The translations under genes were made by a program, and so were the position numbers. DNA of 64,000 bases, taken from contig JAWXCI010000051.1 in assembly GCA_034408895.1 (NCBI GenBank), positions 1 to 64,000 on the forward strand, given 5' to 3'. Below the pieces are notes generated by a model that made no database searches, was not told where the DNA came from, and saw only the letters and a program-made list of their open reading frames with translations. Positions 53,129 to 62,512 of the stretch are shown here, in pieces. This DNA comes from UBA4660 sp034408895 (GTDB lineage Bacteria > Bacteroidota > Bacteroidia > Flavobacteriales_D > Sanyastnellaceae). Within the stretch, counting starts at the first letter, position 1, and each line of letters begins with the position of its first letter.

Positions 53129-54112
53129 ATGAAAAAAATTGCAATAAATGGTTTTGGAAGAATCGGCCGGATGTGTTTCCGGAGTTTGGTTCAGAAAGAT
53201 GATGTTGAAATTGTGGCCATCAACGACCTTACCGATGTGCCGACACTTGCTCACTTGCTGAAATACGACAGTGTACACGGAAAATTTTCAGTGAAGATTG
53301 AATCCACTCTGGATACCATTTCAGTGGAAGGAAAAGTGGTTAAAGTTTTTGCGCAACGTGACCCGATCAATTTGCCATGGAAAGATTTACAAGTTGATGT
53401 CGTAATTGAATCCACCGGACATTATGCAGACAAGGAAGGCGCTATGAAACACATTATAGCAGGAGCGAAAAAAGTCATCATCACCGCACCGGCAACCGGT
53501 GGAGTGAAAACGATTGTGCTCGGTGTGAATGATGAAACAATTTCGGATGACGATGTGATTTTGAGCAATGCATCATGCACCACCAATTGCCTCGCGCCCA
53601 TGGCGAAAGTTCTGCACGAAAAATTCGGGATTGAAAAGGGATACATTACAACGGTACATGCGTACACCGCTGACCAACGATTGCAGGACGCACCGCACAA
53701 AGATTTGCGGAGGGCACGTGCGGCAGCAGTAAGTATGGTTCCCACTTCAACGGGCGCAGCAAAAGCAGTTGGTGAGGTACTGCCGGAACTGAAAGGAAAG
53801 CTTGATGGTGTGGCAGTTCGCGTTCCTGTGCCCGATGGTTCTCTTACAGATTTAGTTGCAATATTGAAACGAGATGTAACGAAAGAAGAAATAAACGCAG
53901 CGATGAAAGAAGCCGCTCAAACCACTATGCGGGGAATTATTGAATACTGCACCGACCCAATTGTTTCGATTGACATTGTTGGCAATCATCACTCCTGCAT
54001 TTTTGATGCTGCATTGACAAGTGCCAATGGCAATCTTGTGAAAGTGATGGGATGGTATGATAACGAAGCGGGCTACAGCGAAAGAGTATGCGACCTTGTG
54101 TTGATGGTTTGA
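53129..54112 (+). CDS. gapA: Glyceraldehyde-3-phosphate dehydrogenase, type I
   Basis: Oxidises and phosphorylates glyceraldehyde 3-phosphate with NAD(P)+. It has 327 residues. The Rossmann start is KIAINGFGRIGRM, with D33 in AINDL favouring NAD. The catalytic loop is SNASCTTNC (Cys150), the catalytic His is in TTVHAYTADQRLQDAPHKDL, and VPVPDGSLTDL and WYDNEAGYSERV end the protein. It is slightly short of the usual 335, without any missing motif. It lies 33 bp after pfkA and 29 bp before the sugar kinase gene, so a glycolytic operon is likely. Confidence 0.97.
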   Translation: MKKIAINGFGRIGRMCFRSLVQKDDVEIVAINDLTDVPTLAHLLKYDSVHGKFSVKIESTLDTISVEGKVVKVFAQRDPINLPWKDLQVDVVIESTGHYADKEGAMKHIIAGAKKVIITAPATGGVKTIVLGVNDETISDDDVILSNASCTTNCLAPMAKVLHEKFGIEKGYITTVHAYTADQRLQDAPHKDLRRARAAAVSMVPTSTGAAKAVGEVLPELKGKLDGVAVRVPVPDGSLTDLVAILKRDVTKEEINAAMKEAAQTTMRGIIEYCTDPIVSIDIVGNHHSCIFDAALTSANGNLVKVMGWYDNEAGYSERVCDLVLMV

Positions 54113-54141
54113 AGTTTAATTTTCTTTTTGACTTATAGAAT

Positions 54142-55014
54142 ATGATACTGATAGCAGACAGCGGCTCCACAAAATGTGATTGGGCTTTGATAGACGAAAA
54201 AGGAAGTCGCCTTGGTGATTTTGAAACCACAGGATTGAATCCTTATTTCCACGATGAAGAGAAAATTGAAAATGCATTGCGTGAAAACAATTCTCTTTCA
54301 ATTACATCGAAAGACATCACGCATGTTTTCTTTTATGGGGCAGGAAGCAGCAACGAAGAAATGTGTGCGATAATGAAGCGCGGGCTTGCCCGTGTTTTTT
54401 CTTCAGCCGAAATTCTGGTTGAACATGATTTGCTCGGAAGCGCAATGGCTACTTACGATGGTGAGTCGTGCATCTCCTGCATTCTGGGTACAGGAAGCAA
54501 TTCCTGCTTCTTCGATGGCAAGAAGGTTTACGAGGAAGTTCCTTCTCTTGCATACATATTGGGTGATGAGGCCAGTGGCAGTTACTTCGGAAAAATTCTA
54601 CTGCGCGAATACTTCTACAAACAGTTGCCCGAAGATTTGAGAGATGATTTTGAAAAAGCTTACGCACCCACAAAATCAGAAATCATTTCCAAAATCTATC
54701 GTGAACCTAATGCGAATACTTACCTCGCGGGCTTCATGAAATTTATTGGTGAGCACCGCGACCATCCACATGTTATGAATTGGGTGACAGAAGGCATGAA
54801 ACATTTCATCCAAATTCATGTGAAATGTTTTTCAAACTGGAAAGAAGTTCCTGTCCACTTTGTGGGAAGCATTGGCCACTACTTCGAACATTGTTTACGC
54901 AACGCTGCAAAGCAAGAAGGAATTCGTTTAGGGAGAATTATCCAAAAACCTATTGATGGGTTGGTTGAATACCATGTCCGATTCAAACTTCCGCAACTTA
55001 TTTCAATGAACTGA
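54142..55014 (+). CDS. BadF/BadG-type sugar kinase, N-acetylglucosamine kinase-like
   Basis: A 290-residue ASKHA-fold ATPase related to eukaryotic GlcNAc kinase. The phosphate-1 motif ADSGSTKCDWALID (residues 4-17), FFYGAGSSNEEMC, the phosphate-2-like SCILGTGSNSCFFDG, LAYILGDEASGSYFGK and the adenosine-type VPVHFVGSIGHYFE are visible. Such proteins recur in Bacteroidota genomes; substrates proposed for the family include GlcNAc and glucosamine, but none can be proved here. Its place between gapA and beta-phosphoglucomutase suggests feeding hexose into glycolysis. With the chitinase elsewhere in the window, GlcNAc is a reasonable guess. Confidence 0.88.
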   Translation: MILIADSGSTKCDWALIDEKGSRLGDFETTGLNPYFHDEEKIENALRENNSLSITSKDITHVFFYGAGSSNEEMCAIMKRGLARVFSSAEILVEHDLLGSAMATYDGESCISCILGTGSNSCFFDGKKVYEEVPSLAYILGDEASGSYFGKILLREYFYKQLPEDLRDDFEKAYAPTKSEIISKIYREPNANTYLAGFMKFIGEHRDHPHVMNWVTEGMKHFIQIHVKCFSNWKEVPVHFVGSIGHYFEHCLRNAAKQEGIRLGRIIQKPIDGLVEYHVRFKLPQLISMN

Positions 55015-55019
55015 TTTTA

Positions 55020-55676
55020 ATGCTAAAGGCTTGCATCTTCGACATGGATGGTGTGTTGGTTGACACCGCGAAGCATCACTTCCGCGCATGGCACCGCATG
55101 GCCGCCACGCTCTCGATTCCATTTACAGAAGAACAAAACGAAGAATTGAAGGGGGTGAGTCGCGTGGACTCACTGGAGAAAATTCTTTCGTGGGGAAATC
55201 TTGTTTTGGATAATCATAAGAAACATGAACTCATGGAAATCAAGAACAAATGGTACCTTGAGTATGTGAACGAAATAAAATCCTCAGATATGTTGCCGGG
55301 TACTCAACGTTTTTTGAGCGAATTGAAAGTGGCGCATATCAAACTCGGGCTTGGTTCATCATCAAAAAACTCAATGCTGATTCTCGACAAGTTGGGCTTA
55401 AGAGATTTGTTTGATTCCATAGTGGATGGAAACAAAATTCATTTCTCAAAACCACATCCCGAAGTTTTTCTCAAAGCTGCTCAAGAACTTAATGTGCATC
55501 CATCGGAAGCAGTTGTTTTTGAAGATGCAGTGAGTGGAGTGGATGCGGCAAAGGCCGGGGGATTCTATTGTGTGGGGATTGGAAGGAAGGAAGTGCTGGC
55601 CAATGCTGATTTTGTAATTGGCAGCTTGAATGAAATCAATCTTGAAAAGCTCAAAGTGGAAATCACTTCTTCTTAG
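55020..55676 (+). CDS. pgmB: Beta-phosphoglucomutase (HAD superfamily)
   Basis: Interconverts beta-glucose 1-phosphate and glucose 6-phosphate, as needed for maltose/trehalose phosphorolysis. It has 218 residues. HAD motif I is FDMDGVLVDT with nucleophile Asp8 and acid/base Asp10. Further motifs are the cap HFRAWHRMA (with the substrate-binding His/Arg), GVSRVDSLEKIL, motif II LGSSSKN, motif III Lys in FSKPHPEVFL and motif IV VVFEDAVSGVDAA. It follows the kinase gene after 5 bp. Its last 14 bp overlap the end of the convergent TfoX-like gene. Confidence 0.93.
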   Translation: MLKACIFDMDGVLVDTAKHHFRAWHRMAATLSIPFTEEQNEELKGVSRVDSLEKILSWGNLVLDNHKKHELMEIKNKWYLEYVNEIKSSDMLPGTQRFLSELKVAHIKLGLGSSSKNSMLILDKLGLRDLFDSIVDGNKIHFSKPHPEVFLKAAQELNVHPSEAVVFEDAVSGVDAAKAGGFYCVGIGRKEVLANADFVIGSLNEINLEKLKVEITSS

Positions 55677-56037
55677 TTGACTTTGTCTTTACGGTTTTCT
55701 TTTCCTTCTCGGGCAGCGCCTTGTTGTACCTCATTGCCATATCAATCCACGCCTCAAAGTCATTGTCTTTTTCAAATCCTTTTTCACTGATGAACAAAAA
55801 TCCCTTCATGGGACGGCCTGTAAATTCCATCATTCGCGCTCCCGGTTTTTTCAATGCAACTTCTTGTTCATCGGGATGGATGCGCGCCATGAATTCTCCT
55901 TTGTTAGTGACTCCCACCGTCATGTTGCCGCGCACCATGTAAGCGGAGCCGCCAAACATTTTCTTCTCTTCATTCTTGATTTTTCTTGCCATGAATGAAT
56001 CGCGGATGCGCTGGTTGAGGGGTTCGTTTTGGGACAT
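55663..56037 (-). CDS. TfoX N-terminal domain protein
   Basis: A 124-residue cytoplasmic protein with only the TfoX/Sxy N-terminal domain. Visible are the N-terminal helix (NQRIRDSFMARKIKNEEKKM) and FGGSAYMVRGNMTVGVTN, then GEFMARIHPDEQEVAL, MEFTGRPMKGFLFISEKGFE and a lysine-rich tail. Full-length Sxy regulates competence in gamma-proteobacteria; stand-alone N-domains are common elsewhere with no proven role. It ends 14 bp inside pgmB. It lies 46 bp downstream of the DUF3817 gene, with which it may share a transcript. Confidence 0.88.
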   Translation of the reverse strand: MSQNEPLNQRIRDSFMARKIKNEEKKMFGGSAYMVRGNMTVGVTNKGEFMARIHPDEQEVALKKPGARMMEFTGRPMKGFLFISEKGFEKDNDFEAWIDMAMRYNKALPEKEKKTVKTKSTKKK

Positions 56038-56083
56038 GCCGCAGAGGTTGCTATCTGATAAATGATTTTATGAAATTAGTAGT

Positions 56084-56392
56084 TCATGACTTGTTCTTTT
56101 CAAGCACTGCCTTGTCCAAGAAGAAAGTCCCGAAGGGAACCAACGAAAGCAAAAAAGCGAGCACTGCTTTGCCAAATGATATTGCCGATTCATAATAACA
56201 TTTGTACACCAGCGCAATGAACCAGAGAAACAAAACTCCATGAAGGCTTCCCACTATGGTTACTGCCAGAGGCATATCAGCATAGTATTTCAGAGGCATG
56301 GCTACAAGCAACAACGCGAGATAGGAAACGCCTTCCCACCATCCAACAGTCAGCAGTTGTCTTACACTTTTGTTTTGAGTCTTCCATTTCAT
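56084..56392 (-). CDS. DUF3817 integral membrane protein
   Basis: A 102-residue protein of three transmembrane helices: LLTVGWWEGVSYLALLLVAM (about 13-32), VTIVGSLHGVLFLWFIALVY (about 44-63) and FGKAVLAFLLSLVPFGTFFL (about 73-92). The glutamate in the first helix (WEGVSYL), GSLHG and the PFGTFFLD segment are the conserved points of DUF3817. The function is unknown; members are often small stand-alone genes. It is divergent from priA. Confidence 0.9.
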   Translation of the reverse strand: MKWKTQNKSVRQLLTVGWWEGVSYLALLLVAMPLKYYADMPLAVTIVGSLHGVLFLWFIALVYKCYYESAISFGKAVLAFLLSLVPFGTFFLDKAVLEKNKS

Positions 56393-56580
56393 ACTGGCAA
56401 ATATCCTTGTGTCCTATAAAAGTGCAGCTACTGCTCTTTATTTTTTACATGTAATCTGCAATTATAAATTTCGGGTTCGCAACCAACATTTTTTGCTCTA
56501 AAGCTCTTTCAAGCTTGTATGCTGCCAGCCATAGTGTTGCAGGAAATACTGCAAGCCGGCCGGTTACATTCGCACTTCCA

Positions 56581-59061
56581 ATGGATCGCCATACCAAATT
56601 TGTGGATGTAATTCTTCCGCTAGCTCTTCCCCATCTTCTTACCTATCGTGTTCCCTTTGTGCTCAACGACCTGGTGAAAACAGGGCAGCGAGTGATAGTC
56701 CAGTTGCACGATAAAAAACTTTATACTGCATTGGTGCGCGAAGTGCATGAGAGAGTGCCGGCACGATACGAAGCGAAGTACATTGATGAAATTCTGGATG
56801 AGTTGCCGGTGGTAACACCGCAGCAACTCGAATTGTGGGATTGGGTGGCGCGATATTATTGCTGCTATCCCGGTGAAGTGATGATGGCGGCCTTGCCCTC
56901 AGCATTGAAACTTTCGAGCGACACAAAAATTGCTTTGGCCGAGGGCTTCTCCGATGATTCTTATGAATGGAATAATCGCGAGTGGCAATTGATAGAAGCA
57001 CTCCGCGATGGCAAAACACTTTCAATAAAAGATCTCCCGAAAATTCTTGGTTTCAAAACAGTGCAGTCCACCATAAAATCACTGGTGGAAAAAAAGGCAA
57101 TTCATACCGAGGAAGAAATCAGGGAAAAATTCAAGCCCCGAAAAACAGATTTTGTACGCATAGGTCCCCTTGCCGATACAGAGGAAAAACTACAGCACAT
57201 ATTTTCTGATCTGGAAAAGCGCAAGGCCATCAAACAAACGGAAACACTTATGATGTTTCTTAAACTGAGCGGATGGGACGAAGGCAAACACGGCCAGGTG
57301 GAGCGTATAAAACTCCAGCAAGCATCAGGTACCAATGCCGGAGTGATTGCCAACATGGAAGCGAAAGGAATTTTCGTAACCTGGTGGAAAGAAATCGGAA
57401 GGCTTAGCACCGATTTGTTTTCATCGGAAACCACTAAACCTCTTTCGGCTGTTCAACAAACTGCCCTTCATCAATTGCAGGAACAATGGATGGAAAAAGA
57501 TGTGGTGCTATTGCATGGGGTAACCTCATCGGGTAAAACAGAGATTTACGCGGAGCTTATCAACCATGAAATAAAAAAAGGTAAACAGGTGCTTTTTCTT
57601 TTGCCAGAAATTGCGCTCACCACTCAAATCATTAATCGGCTTCGAAAGTATTTCGGCAAGGAGGTGGGTGTGTACCACAGCGGTTACAGCGATAACGAAC
57701 GCACCGAAGTATGGCACAAAGTGTTGAGCAACATTCCTGGAGAGTGCGATATAATTCTGGGAGCACGCAGCGCACTGTTCCTCCCCTTTAACCGCCTGGG
57801 GTTGGTGATAGTGGATGAGGAGCACGAACACAGTTACAAGCAGCACGACCCGGCACCACGTTACCATGCACGGGACCTCAGCATTGTGCTGGCAAAAAAA
57901 TTCAATGCAAAAGTTCTACTGGGTTCCGCCACACCTGCCATCGAAAGTTTCCGTAATGCGGAGAGCGGCCGTTATGGCTTAGTTCAATTGACTGAAAGAT
58001 TTGGCGGTGTAGAACTTCCTGAAATTTTCATCGCGGATATCAGGCAGGATTTAAAGTCGAAAACCATGCGCACCAATTTCGGGGAGTTGCTGGTGCGCGA
58101 AATGACCGAGGCTTTGCAACGCGAAGAACAAATTATCCTCTTCCAAAACCGCAGAGGTTATTCACCTCTTTGGCAATGCCATGATTGCGGAATGATTCCA
58201 CAATGCGTTCGTTGTGATGTTAGTCTTACCTACCACAAAGCCGGGCACCAGTTGCGATGTCACTATTGCGGATACGCCACTGACCCGCCCCGGGCTTGCG
58301 GTGCCTGTGGAAGCACGGACTTGCGGATGTTGGGTTTCGGAACCGAAAAAGTGGAAGAGGATATCGCTGCATTGTTTCCGGAAGCCAGTGTGCAGCGAAT
58401 GGATCTTGATACCACAAGGAGCAAATCCAGCTACCAGAAAATCATCAGCGATTTTGAAGACAGGCGGGTAAACATTTTGGTGGGAACTCAAATGGTGACC
58501 AAAGGATTGGACTTTGACAACGTAAGCCTTGTGGGCATTCTCAATGCGGATAAAATGATGAACTATCCCGACTTCCGTTCCTTTGAAAGAAGCTTTCAAC
58601 TGATGATGCAGGTGGCAGGTCGTGCAGGCCGCAAAGAGAAGCGTGGGAAGGTGATAATACAAACCTACTCGCCTGCTCATTGGTTGCTGGAAACTATCGT
58701 GCAAAACGATTACCAGGCATTGTACCAGCGCGAGATGGGGGAGAGGAAGGCACACTATTACCCGCCCTTCACGCGGCTCATGAAATTTACATTAAAACAC
58801 AAGCAGGATGATGTGGTGGAAAATGCTTCTCTTACAATTGGAAAGGAGTTGAGAAAAAAATTTGGCGAAAGAATTATGGGTCCCGAAAGACCTATGGTGC
58901 CGCGCATCAACAACTATTTTCTTCGCCAGTTTCTTATCAAACTGGAACGAACCAATGAGGCCCTCGATATGAAAACTGAAATGGTGAAGCTGGTACGCGA
59001 ACAACTTCTGCAATCCGATTTTAAAAGTGTGAGGCTGGCTGTAGATGTGGATCCGGTTTAA
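56581..59061 (+). CDS. priA: Primosomal protein N' (replication restart helicase PriA)
   Basis: A superfamily 2 DNA helicase that reloads the replisome at stalled forks. The ATG at 56581 gives 826 residues beginning MDRHTKFVDVILPLALP. The frame opens at 56515, but the extension is not family-like. The N-terminal DNA-binding domain (to about 110) is followed by a winged-helix part. The helicase has Walker A GVTSSGKTEIY, DEEHEHSYK (motif II) and LGSATPAIES (motif III). The zinc module has CHDCGMIPQCVRCD and CHYCGY...CGACGS (eight Cys). FGTEKVEEDIAALFP and the C-terminal PriA domain follow. It is monocistronic. Confidence 0.96.
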   Translation: MDRHTKFVDVILPLALPHLLTYRVPFVLNDLVKTGQRVIVQLHDKKLYTALVREVHERVPARYEAKYIDEILDELPVVTPQQLELWDWVARYYCCYPGEVMMAALPSALKLSSDTKIALAEGFSDDSYEWNNREWQLIEALRDGKTLSIKDLPKILGFKTVQSTIKSLVEKKAIHTEEEIREKFKPRKTDFVRIGPLADTEEKLQHIFSDLEKRKAIKQTETLMMFLKLSGWDEGKHGQVERIKLQQASGTNAGVIANMEAKGIFVTWWKEIGRLSTDLFSSETTKPLSAVQQTALHQLQEQWMEKDVVLLHGVTSSGKTEIYAELINHEIKKGKQVLFLLPEIALTTQIINRLRKYFGKEVGVYHSGYSDNERTEVWHKVLSNIPGECDIILGARSALFLPFNRLGLVIVDEEHEHSYKQHDPAPRYHARDLSIVLAKKFNAKVLLGSATPAIESFRNAESGRYGLVQLTERFGGVELPEIFIADIRQDLKSKTMRTNFGELLVREMTEALQREEQIILFQNRRGYSPLWQCHDCGMIPQCVRCDVSLTYHKAGHQLRCHYCGYATDPPRACGACGSTDLRMLGFGTEKVEEDIAALFPEASVQRMDLDTTRSKSSYQKIISDFEDRRVNILVGTQMVTKGLDFDNVSLVGILNADKMMNYPDFRSFERSFQLMMQVAGRAGRKEKRGKVIIQTYSPAHWLLETIVQNDYQALYQREMGERKAHYYPPFTRLMKFTLKHKQDDVVENASLTIGKELRKKFGERIMGPERPMVPRINNYFLRQFLIKLERTNEALDMKTEMVKLVREQLLQSDFKSVRLAVDVDPV

Positions 59062-59096
59062 CTTGAGCAAACCCGTGTCGTCATAGTTTTTTCACT

Positions 59097-59711
59097 TTAC
59101 TCATTCCCAATTCCCACCTTCTTGCCCACGAATTTCTTCTGTTCCAATTCTCCCACAATGAAATCGGCAAGGTCGCCACTGGTAATGTTCCAGCTCTGGG
59201 TGGGATAAGAGTCTTGAGTTTTAAAGCCTCCCTTTCGGTCAGCATCATCAATAACCGGAGGACAGACAAATGTGAAATCAAGGTGCGAACTAAGCAGTGC
59301 ATCCAGCACGCGGATGTGGGCTTGTGTCACTTCCACATATTCCCGCGGAAAGGTGGCAGTTTCATAAACCTTCAGGTGTTCGCTGGCTTGTAGCGCACCA
59401 ATACCGCCAATAGCAATCACACGTTTTATGTGGTGAATGCGCATGGCATTTATAATATGATGGATAAAAGCAAGGCGGTGCATGTCATCCCTGGCACTGA
59501 GGGCAGACACTACCGCATCATGACCTTTCACTGCATTGGAAACCGACTCCTGGCTCAATGCATCGCCCTTCACAATGGTGAGGTTGGGATGAAGCAAATG
59601 GATTTTGCCAGGGTCGCGCACAAATGCGGTCACCTTGAGACCTTTTTCTAGAGCGCGTTTCACACACTGGAGGCCAGCTCTTCCGTTTGCACCGAATACA
59701 ATTATGTTCAT
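59097..59711 (-). CDS. NAD(P)-binding SDR/NmrA-like protein
   Basis: A 204-residue atypical short-chain dehydrogenase. The dinucleotide-binding loop is VFGANGRAGLQCV (G-x-x-G-x-x-G) with FVRDPGKI after strand 2, favouring NADP. TIVKGDALSQESV and HDAVVSALSA follow, then KRVIAIGGIGAL and FTFVCPPVIDD. It matches the BVR-B/NmrA-like group of flavin reductase-like or regulatory proteins, mostly uncharacterised. No active-site Tyr-x-x-x-Lys is evident, as usual in this group. It is convergent with priA and divergent from menD. Confidence 0.88.
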   Translation of the reverse strand: MNIIVFGANGRAGLQCVKRALEKGLKVTAFVRDPGKIHLLHPNLTIVKGDALSQESVSNAVKGHDAVVSALSARDDMHRLAFIHHIINAMRIHHIKRVIAIGGIGALQASEHLKVYETATFPREYVEVTQAHIRVLDALLSSHLDFTFVCPPVIDDADRKGGFKTQDSYPTQSWNITSGDLADFIVGELEQKKFVGKKVGIGNE

Positions 59712-59895
59712 GATATCAATTTGAGAATTTGAAATGACAATGAGGGTTCGAAAGTCGGCTACTTCCGGAATTCACACAAACAATTTTTTGTTAGTCGCAC
59801 TTTCATCTTATATGGTTATTGGCTTCCTGCTCAAATCTTATATCTCAAATCCCATTTCTCTTATCTTCTATCCCAATTAGCTTCGCCCTCTCTTT

Positions 59896-61590
59896 ATGAT
59901 TTCCGACAAAAAACCGGTTCAGGATTTTGTGGCTCTTTGCCAGGCTAAAGGAATTGAACACATTGTGATAACTCCTGGCTCACGCAATGCACCGTTCTCC
60001 ATCAGTTTTCATGAGCACCCTTCGTTCCATACCTACAGCATAATTGATGAACGCAGTGCAGGATTTTTTGCGTTGGGTATTTCACAGCAAATTGCAAAAC
60101 CCGCTGTCATTATTTGTACAAGCGGAACCGCAGCACTCAATCTTGCACCTGCAATTGCTGAGGCATATTACCAGCGAGTGCCTCTTCTCATCATCACTGC
60201 CGACCGCCCCATAGAGTGGATAGACCAGGGCGAAGGCCAAAGCATCCGCCAGCGTGATGTGTTCAGGAATTATGTAAAAGGTTCTTATGAAATTGCTGAA
60301 GAAGCGAGTGATGGAGATCTCGTTTGGTACAACGTTCGGCTGATGGACGAAGCTATGCGACTCTGTACCGAAGGAGTTCATGGGCCGGTGCACATCAACT
60401 TTCCATTGCGTGAAAGTCTTTATAAAACAATAGGTGATTTCTCTTCACAAGTAAAAGAAGTGAAACGCGCTTCCACCGACTTATCGTTGAGCGATGATGA
60501 AAAAGAAAAAATCCTCAACACCATTTCAACTGCTAAAAGCATAATGGTGCTGGCTGGCCAGATGCTACCGAACGAATCATTATTGAAATCACTGAAACAA
60601 TTTTCTGCAAACCCGAGGGTGATTGTTTTTACTGAAGCACACAGCAATCTTACCGATGAAAATTTTGTAACCACAATTGATCGCCTCATCATGGGTTTTG
60701 ATGAAGAGCGGAAAAAGAATTTCATTCCTGATTTGCTCATAAGCATCGGGCGAAACATTATATCGAGAAAAATCAAGGAGTATTTGCGCAGTGGGAAAAT
60801 GGAGCACTGGCACGTTGACATCAGTGGCGAATGCCTGGACACCATGAAGAATCTCACCAAGGTGATTCCACTTTCTCCGGAGGCTTTCTTTGAAGAATTG
60901 AAAACTTCGGCAATCGCTGATAATAAAATTCCTGGTTACGGAAGCGAACTCTTGAAACAGAATTCCACAACGCGGAATTCTGCCAATCTGTTTTTGCAAT
61001 CATCCCCATTCAGCGACTTGAAAGCCTTTGATACGATACTAAAACGAATTCCTGCCGGCAGCGATTTGCAAATGGGAAACAGCAGCGTGGTTCGCTACGT
61101 TCTTTTGAGTGATGCAAGAAAAGACCTGCACTATTTCGGCAACCGGGGAGTAGCCGGTATTGATGGTTGCACCAGCACAGCGGTTGGCGCAGCGTACATC
61201 ACAAAACGACTTACCACACTCATCACAGGTGATATTGGATTCATGTACGACAGCAATGCTTTCTGGAACGAATACGTTTCACCAAAGTTGAAAGTGATTG
61301 TGATAAACAATGGTGGTGGTGGAATTTTCCGCATCATCGAAGGGCCTTCCACAACCAATGCATTAGAAAAGTTTTTTGAAACAACTCACTCGCGCAAAGC
61401 AGACAAACTCGCAGCGATGTACAACTTGAACTACCGACTTGCAGAAAATGAAAATCAACTTGAGGATGGATTGACATGGTTGTACTCAACAAACGATTGC
61501 AGCATTCTTGAAGTGAGCACACCGAGGCTGGAAAATGATAAAGTGCTCAAGAATTATTTCGACTTCATTAAAAACAAGTTTATGAAATGA
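59896..61590 (+). CDS. menD: 2-succinyl-5-enolpyruvyl-6-hydroxy-3-cyclohexene-1-carboxylate synthase
   Basis: A thiamine-diphosphate enzyme joining isochorismate and 2-oxoglutarate in menaquinone synthesis. It has 564 residues. VITPGSRNAPFSISF (isochorismate-binding Ser-Arg), IIDERSAGFFALGIS (the catalytic Glu of ThDP enzymes), CTSGTAALNLAPAIAEAYYQ and RVPLLIITADRP are visible. So is the cofactor motif GDIGFMYDSNAF...VINNGGGGIFRI (GDxxF...NN). Its stop overlaps the menB start (ATGA at 61587-61590), so the two are translated together. menF is not adjacent. Confidence 0.96.
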   Translation: MISDKKPVQDFVALCQAKGIEHIVITPGSRNAPFSISFHEHPSFHTYSIIDERSAGFFALGISQQIAKPAVIICTSGTAALNLAPAIAEAYYQRVPLLIITADRPIEWIDQGEGQSIRQRDVFRNYVKGSYEIAEEASDGDLVWYNVRLMDEAMRLCTEGVHGPVHINFPLRESLYKTIGDFSSQVKEVKRASTDLSLSDDEKEKILNTISTAKSIMVLAGQMLPNESLLKSLKQFSANPRVIVFTEAHSNLTDENFVTTIDRLIMGFDEERKKNFIPDLLISIGRNIISRKIKEYLRSGKMEHWHVDISGECLDTMKNLTKVIPLSPEAFFEELKTSAIADNKIPGYGSELLKQNSTTRNSANLFLQSSPFSDLKAFDTILKRIPAGSDLQMGNSSVVRYVLLSDARKDLHYFGNRGVAGIDGCTSTAVGAAYITKRLTTLITGDIGFMYDSNAFWNEYVSPKLKVIVINNGGGGIFRIIEGPSTTNALEKFFETTHSRKADKLAAMYNLNYRLAENENQLEDGLTWLYSTNDCSILEVSTPRLENDKVLKNYFDFIKNKFMK

Positions 61591-62405
61591 AAAGACCCTG
61601 GCAACCCTTAAAAGAATTTTCTGACATCCGGTTCGAGTACTTCGAAGGGATTGGTAAAATCACGATCAACCGACCGAAGGTTTACAATGCGTTTCGTCCG
61701 GAAACCAACCAGCAGATGATTGAGGCAATTGACATTGCCCGCGAGCGGCAGGACATTGCCGTTGTGGTTCTTACCGGTGAAGGCGACAAAGCATTTTGTA
61801 GCGGTGGCGACCAGAATGTGAAAGGCGTTGGCGGCTACATTGGTGAAGATGGTGTTCCCCGCCTCAATGTTCTTGATCTCCATAAACGTATCCGCGAATT
61901 ACCTAAACCTGTCATTGCAATGGTGAATGGTTATGCCATCGGTGGTGGCCATGTGTTGCATGTAGTTTGTGATCTGACTATCGCTGCAGACCATGCACGT
62001 TTTGGACAAACAGGTCCGAAGGTTGGAAGTTTTGATGCAGGTTTTGGATCTAACTTCCTTGCCAGTCATGTCGGCCAGAAAAAAGCACGGGAAATTTGGT
62101 TTCTCTGCGAACAATACTCTGCAGACGAAGCCGAGAAAATGGGAATGGTAAATAAAGTTGTCCCACTTGCCGAGCTTGAAAATGAAACCGTGCGTTGGTG
62201 CAAAATCATGATGAAGCATTCCCCGCTCGCGCTGCGAATGATAAAGCGTGGCCTCAATGCAGAACTGGACGGCCAACGAGGCCTCATGGAATTTGCAGGT
62301 GATGCTACACTTCTTTATTACCTCACTGAAGAAGCGCAGGAAGGCAAACGTGCATTTCTTGAAAAACGCGATCCTGATTTTAAGAAATATCCGAAATTTC
62401 CTTAG
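61587..62405 (+). CDS. menB: 1,4-dihydroxy-2-naphthoyl-CoA synthase
   Basis: A crotonase-fold enzyme cyclising o-succinylbenzoyl-CoA to DHNA-CoA. It has 272 residues. ITINRPKVYNAFRPET and FCSGGDQNVKG are visible; the latter is the oxyanion-hole loop with the MenB-specific GGDQ. IAMVNGYAIGGGHVLHVVCD (second oxyanion glycine) and QTGPKVGSFDAGFGSNFLA follow, with the catalytic Asp of MenB. It overlaps menD by 4 bp. menA follows 107 bp later; no other men gene is seen. Confidence 0.96.
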   Translation: MKRPWQPLKEFSDIRFEYFEGIGKITINRPKVYNAFRPETNQQMIEAIDIARERQDIAVVVLTGEGDKAFCSGGDQNVKGVGGYIGEDGVPRLNVLDLHKRIRELPKPVIAMVNGYAIGGGHVLHVVCDLTIAADHARFGQTGPKVGSFDAGFGSNFLASHVGQKKAREIWFLCEQYSADEAEKMGMVNKVVPLAELENETVRWCKIMMKHSPLALRMIKRGLNAELDGQRGLMEFAGDATLLYYLTEEAQEGKRAFLEKRDPDFKKYPKFP

Positions 62406-62512
62406 TCGGAAATTGAAAGCGAGCCTTACGCAGTTGGGAGCAAACTGTGCTCAATAATCAGAGGGCAAAAGGCAGTCATCAAGTAAAGTAGCGGGATTCA
62501 AAAACAAAGTCA

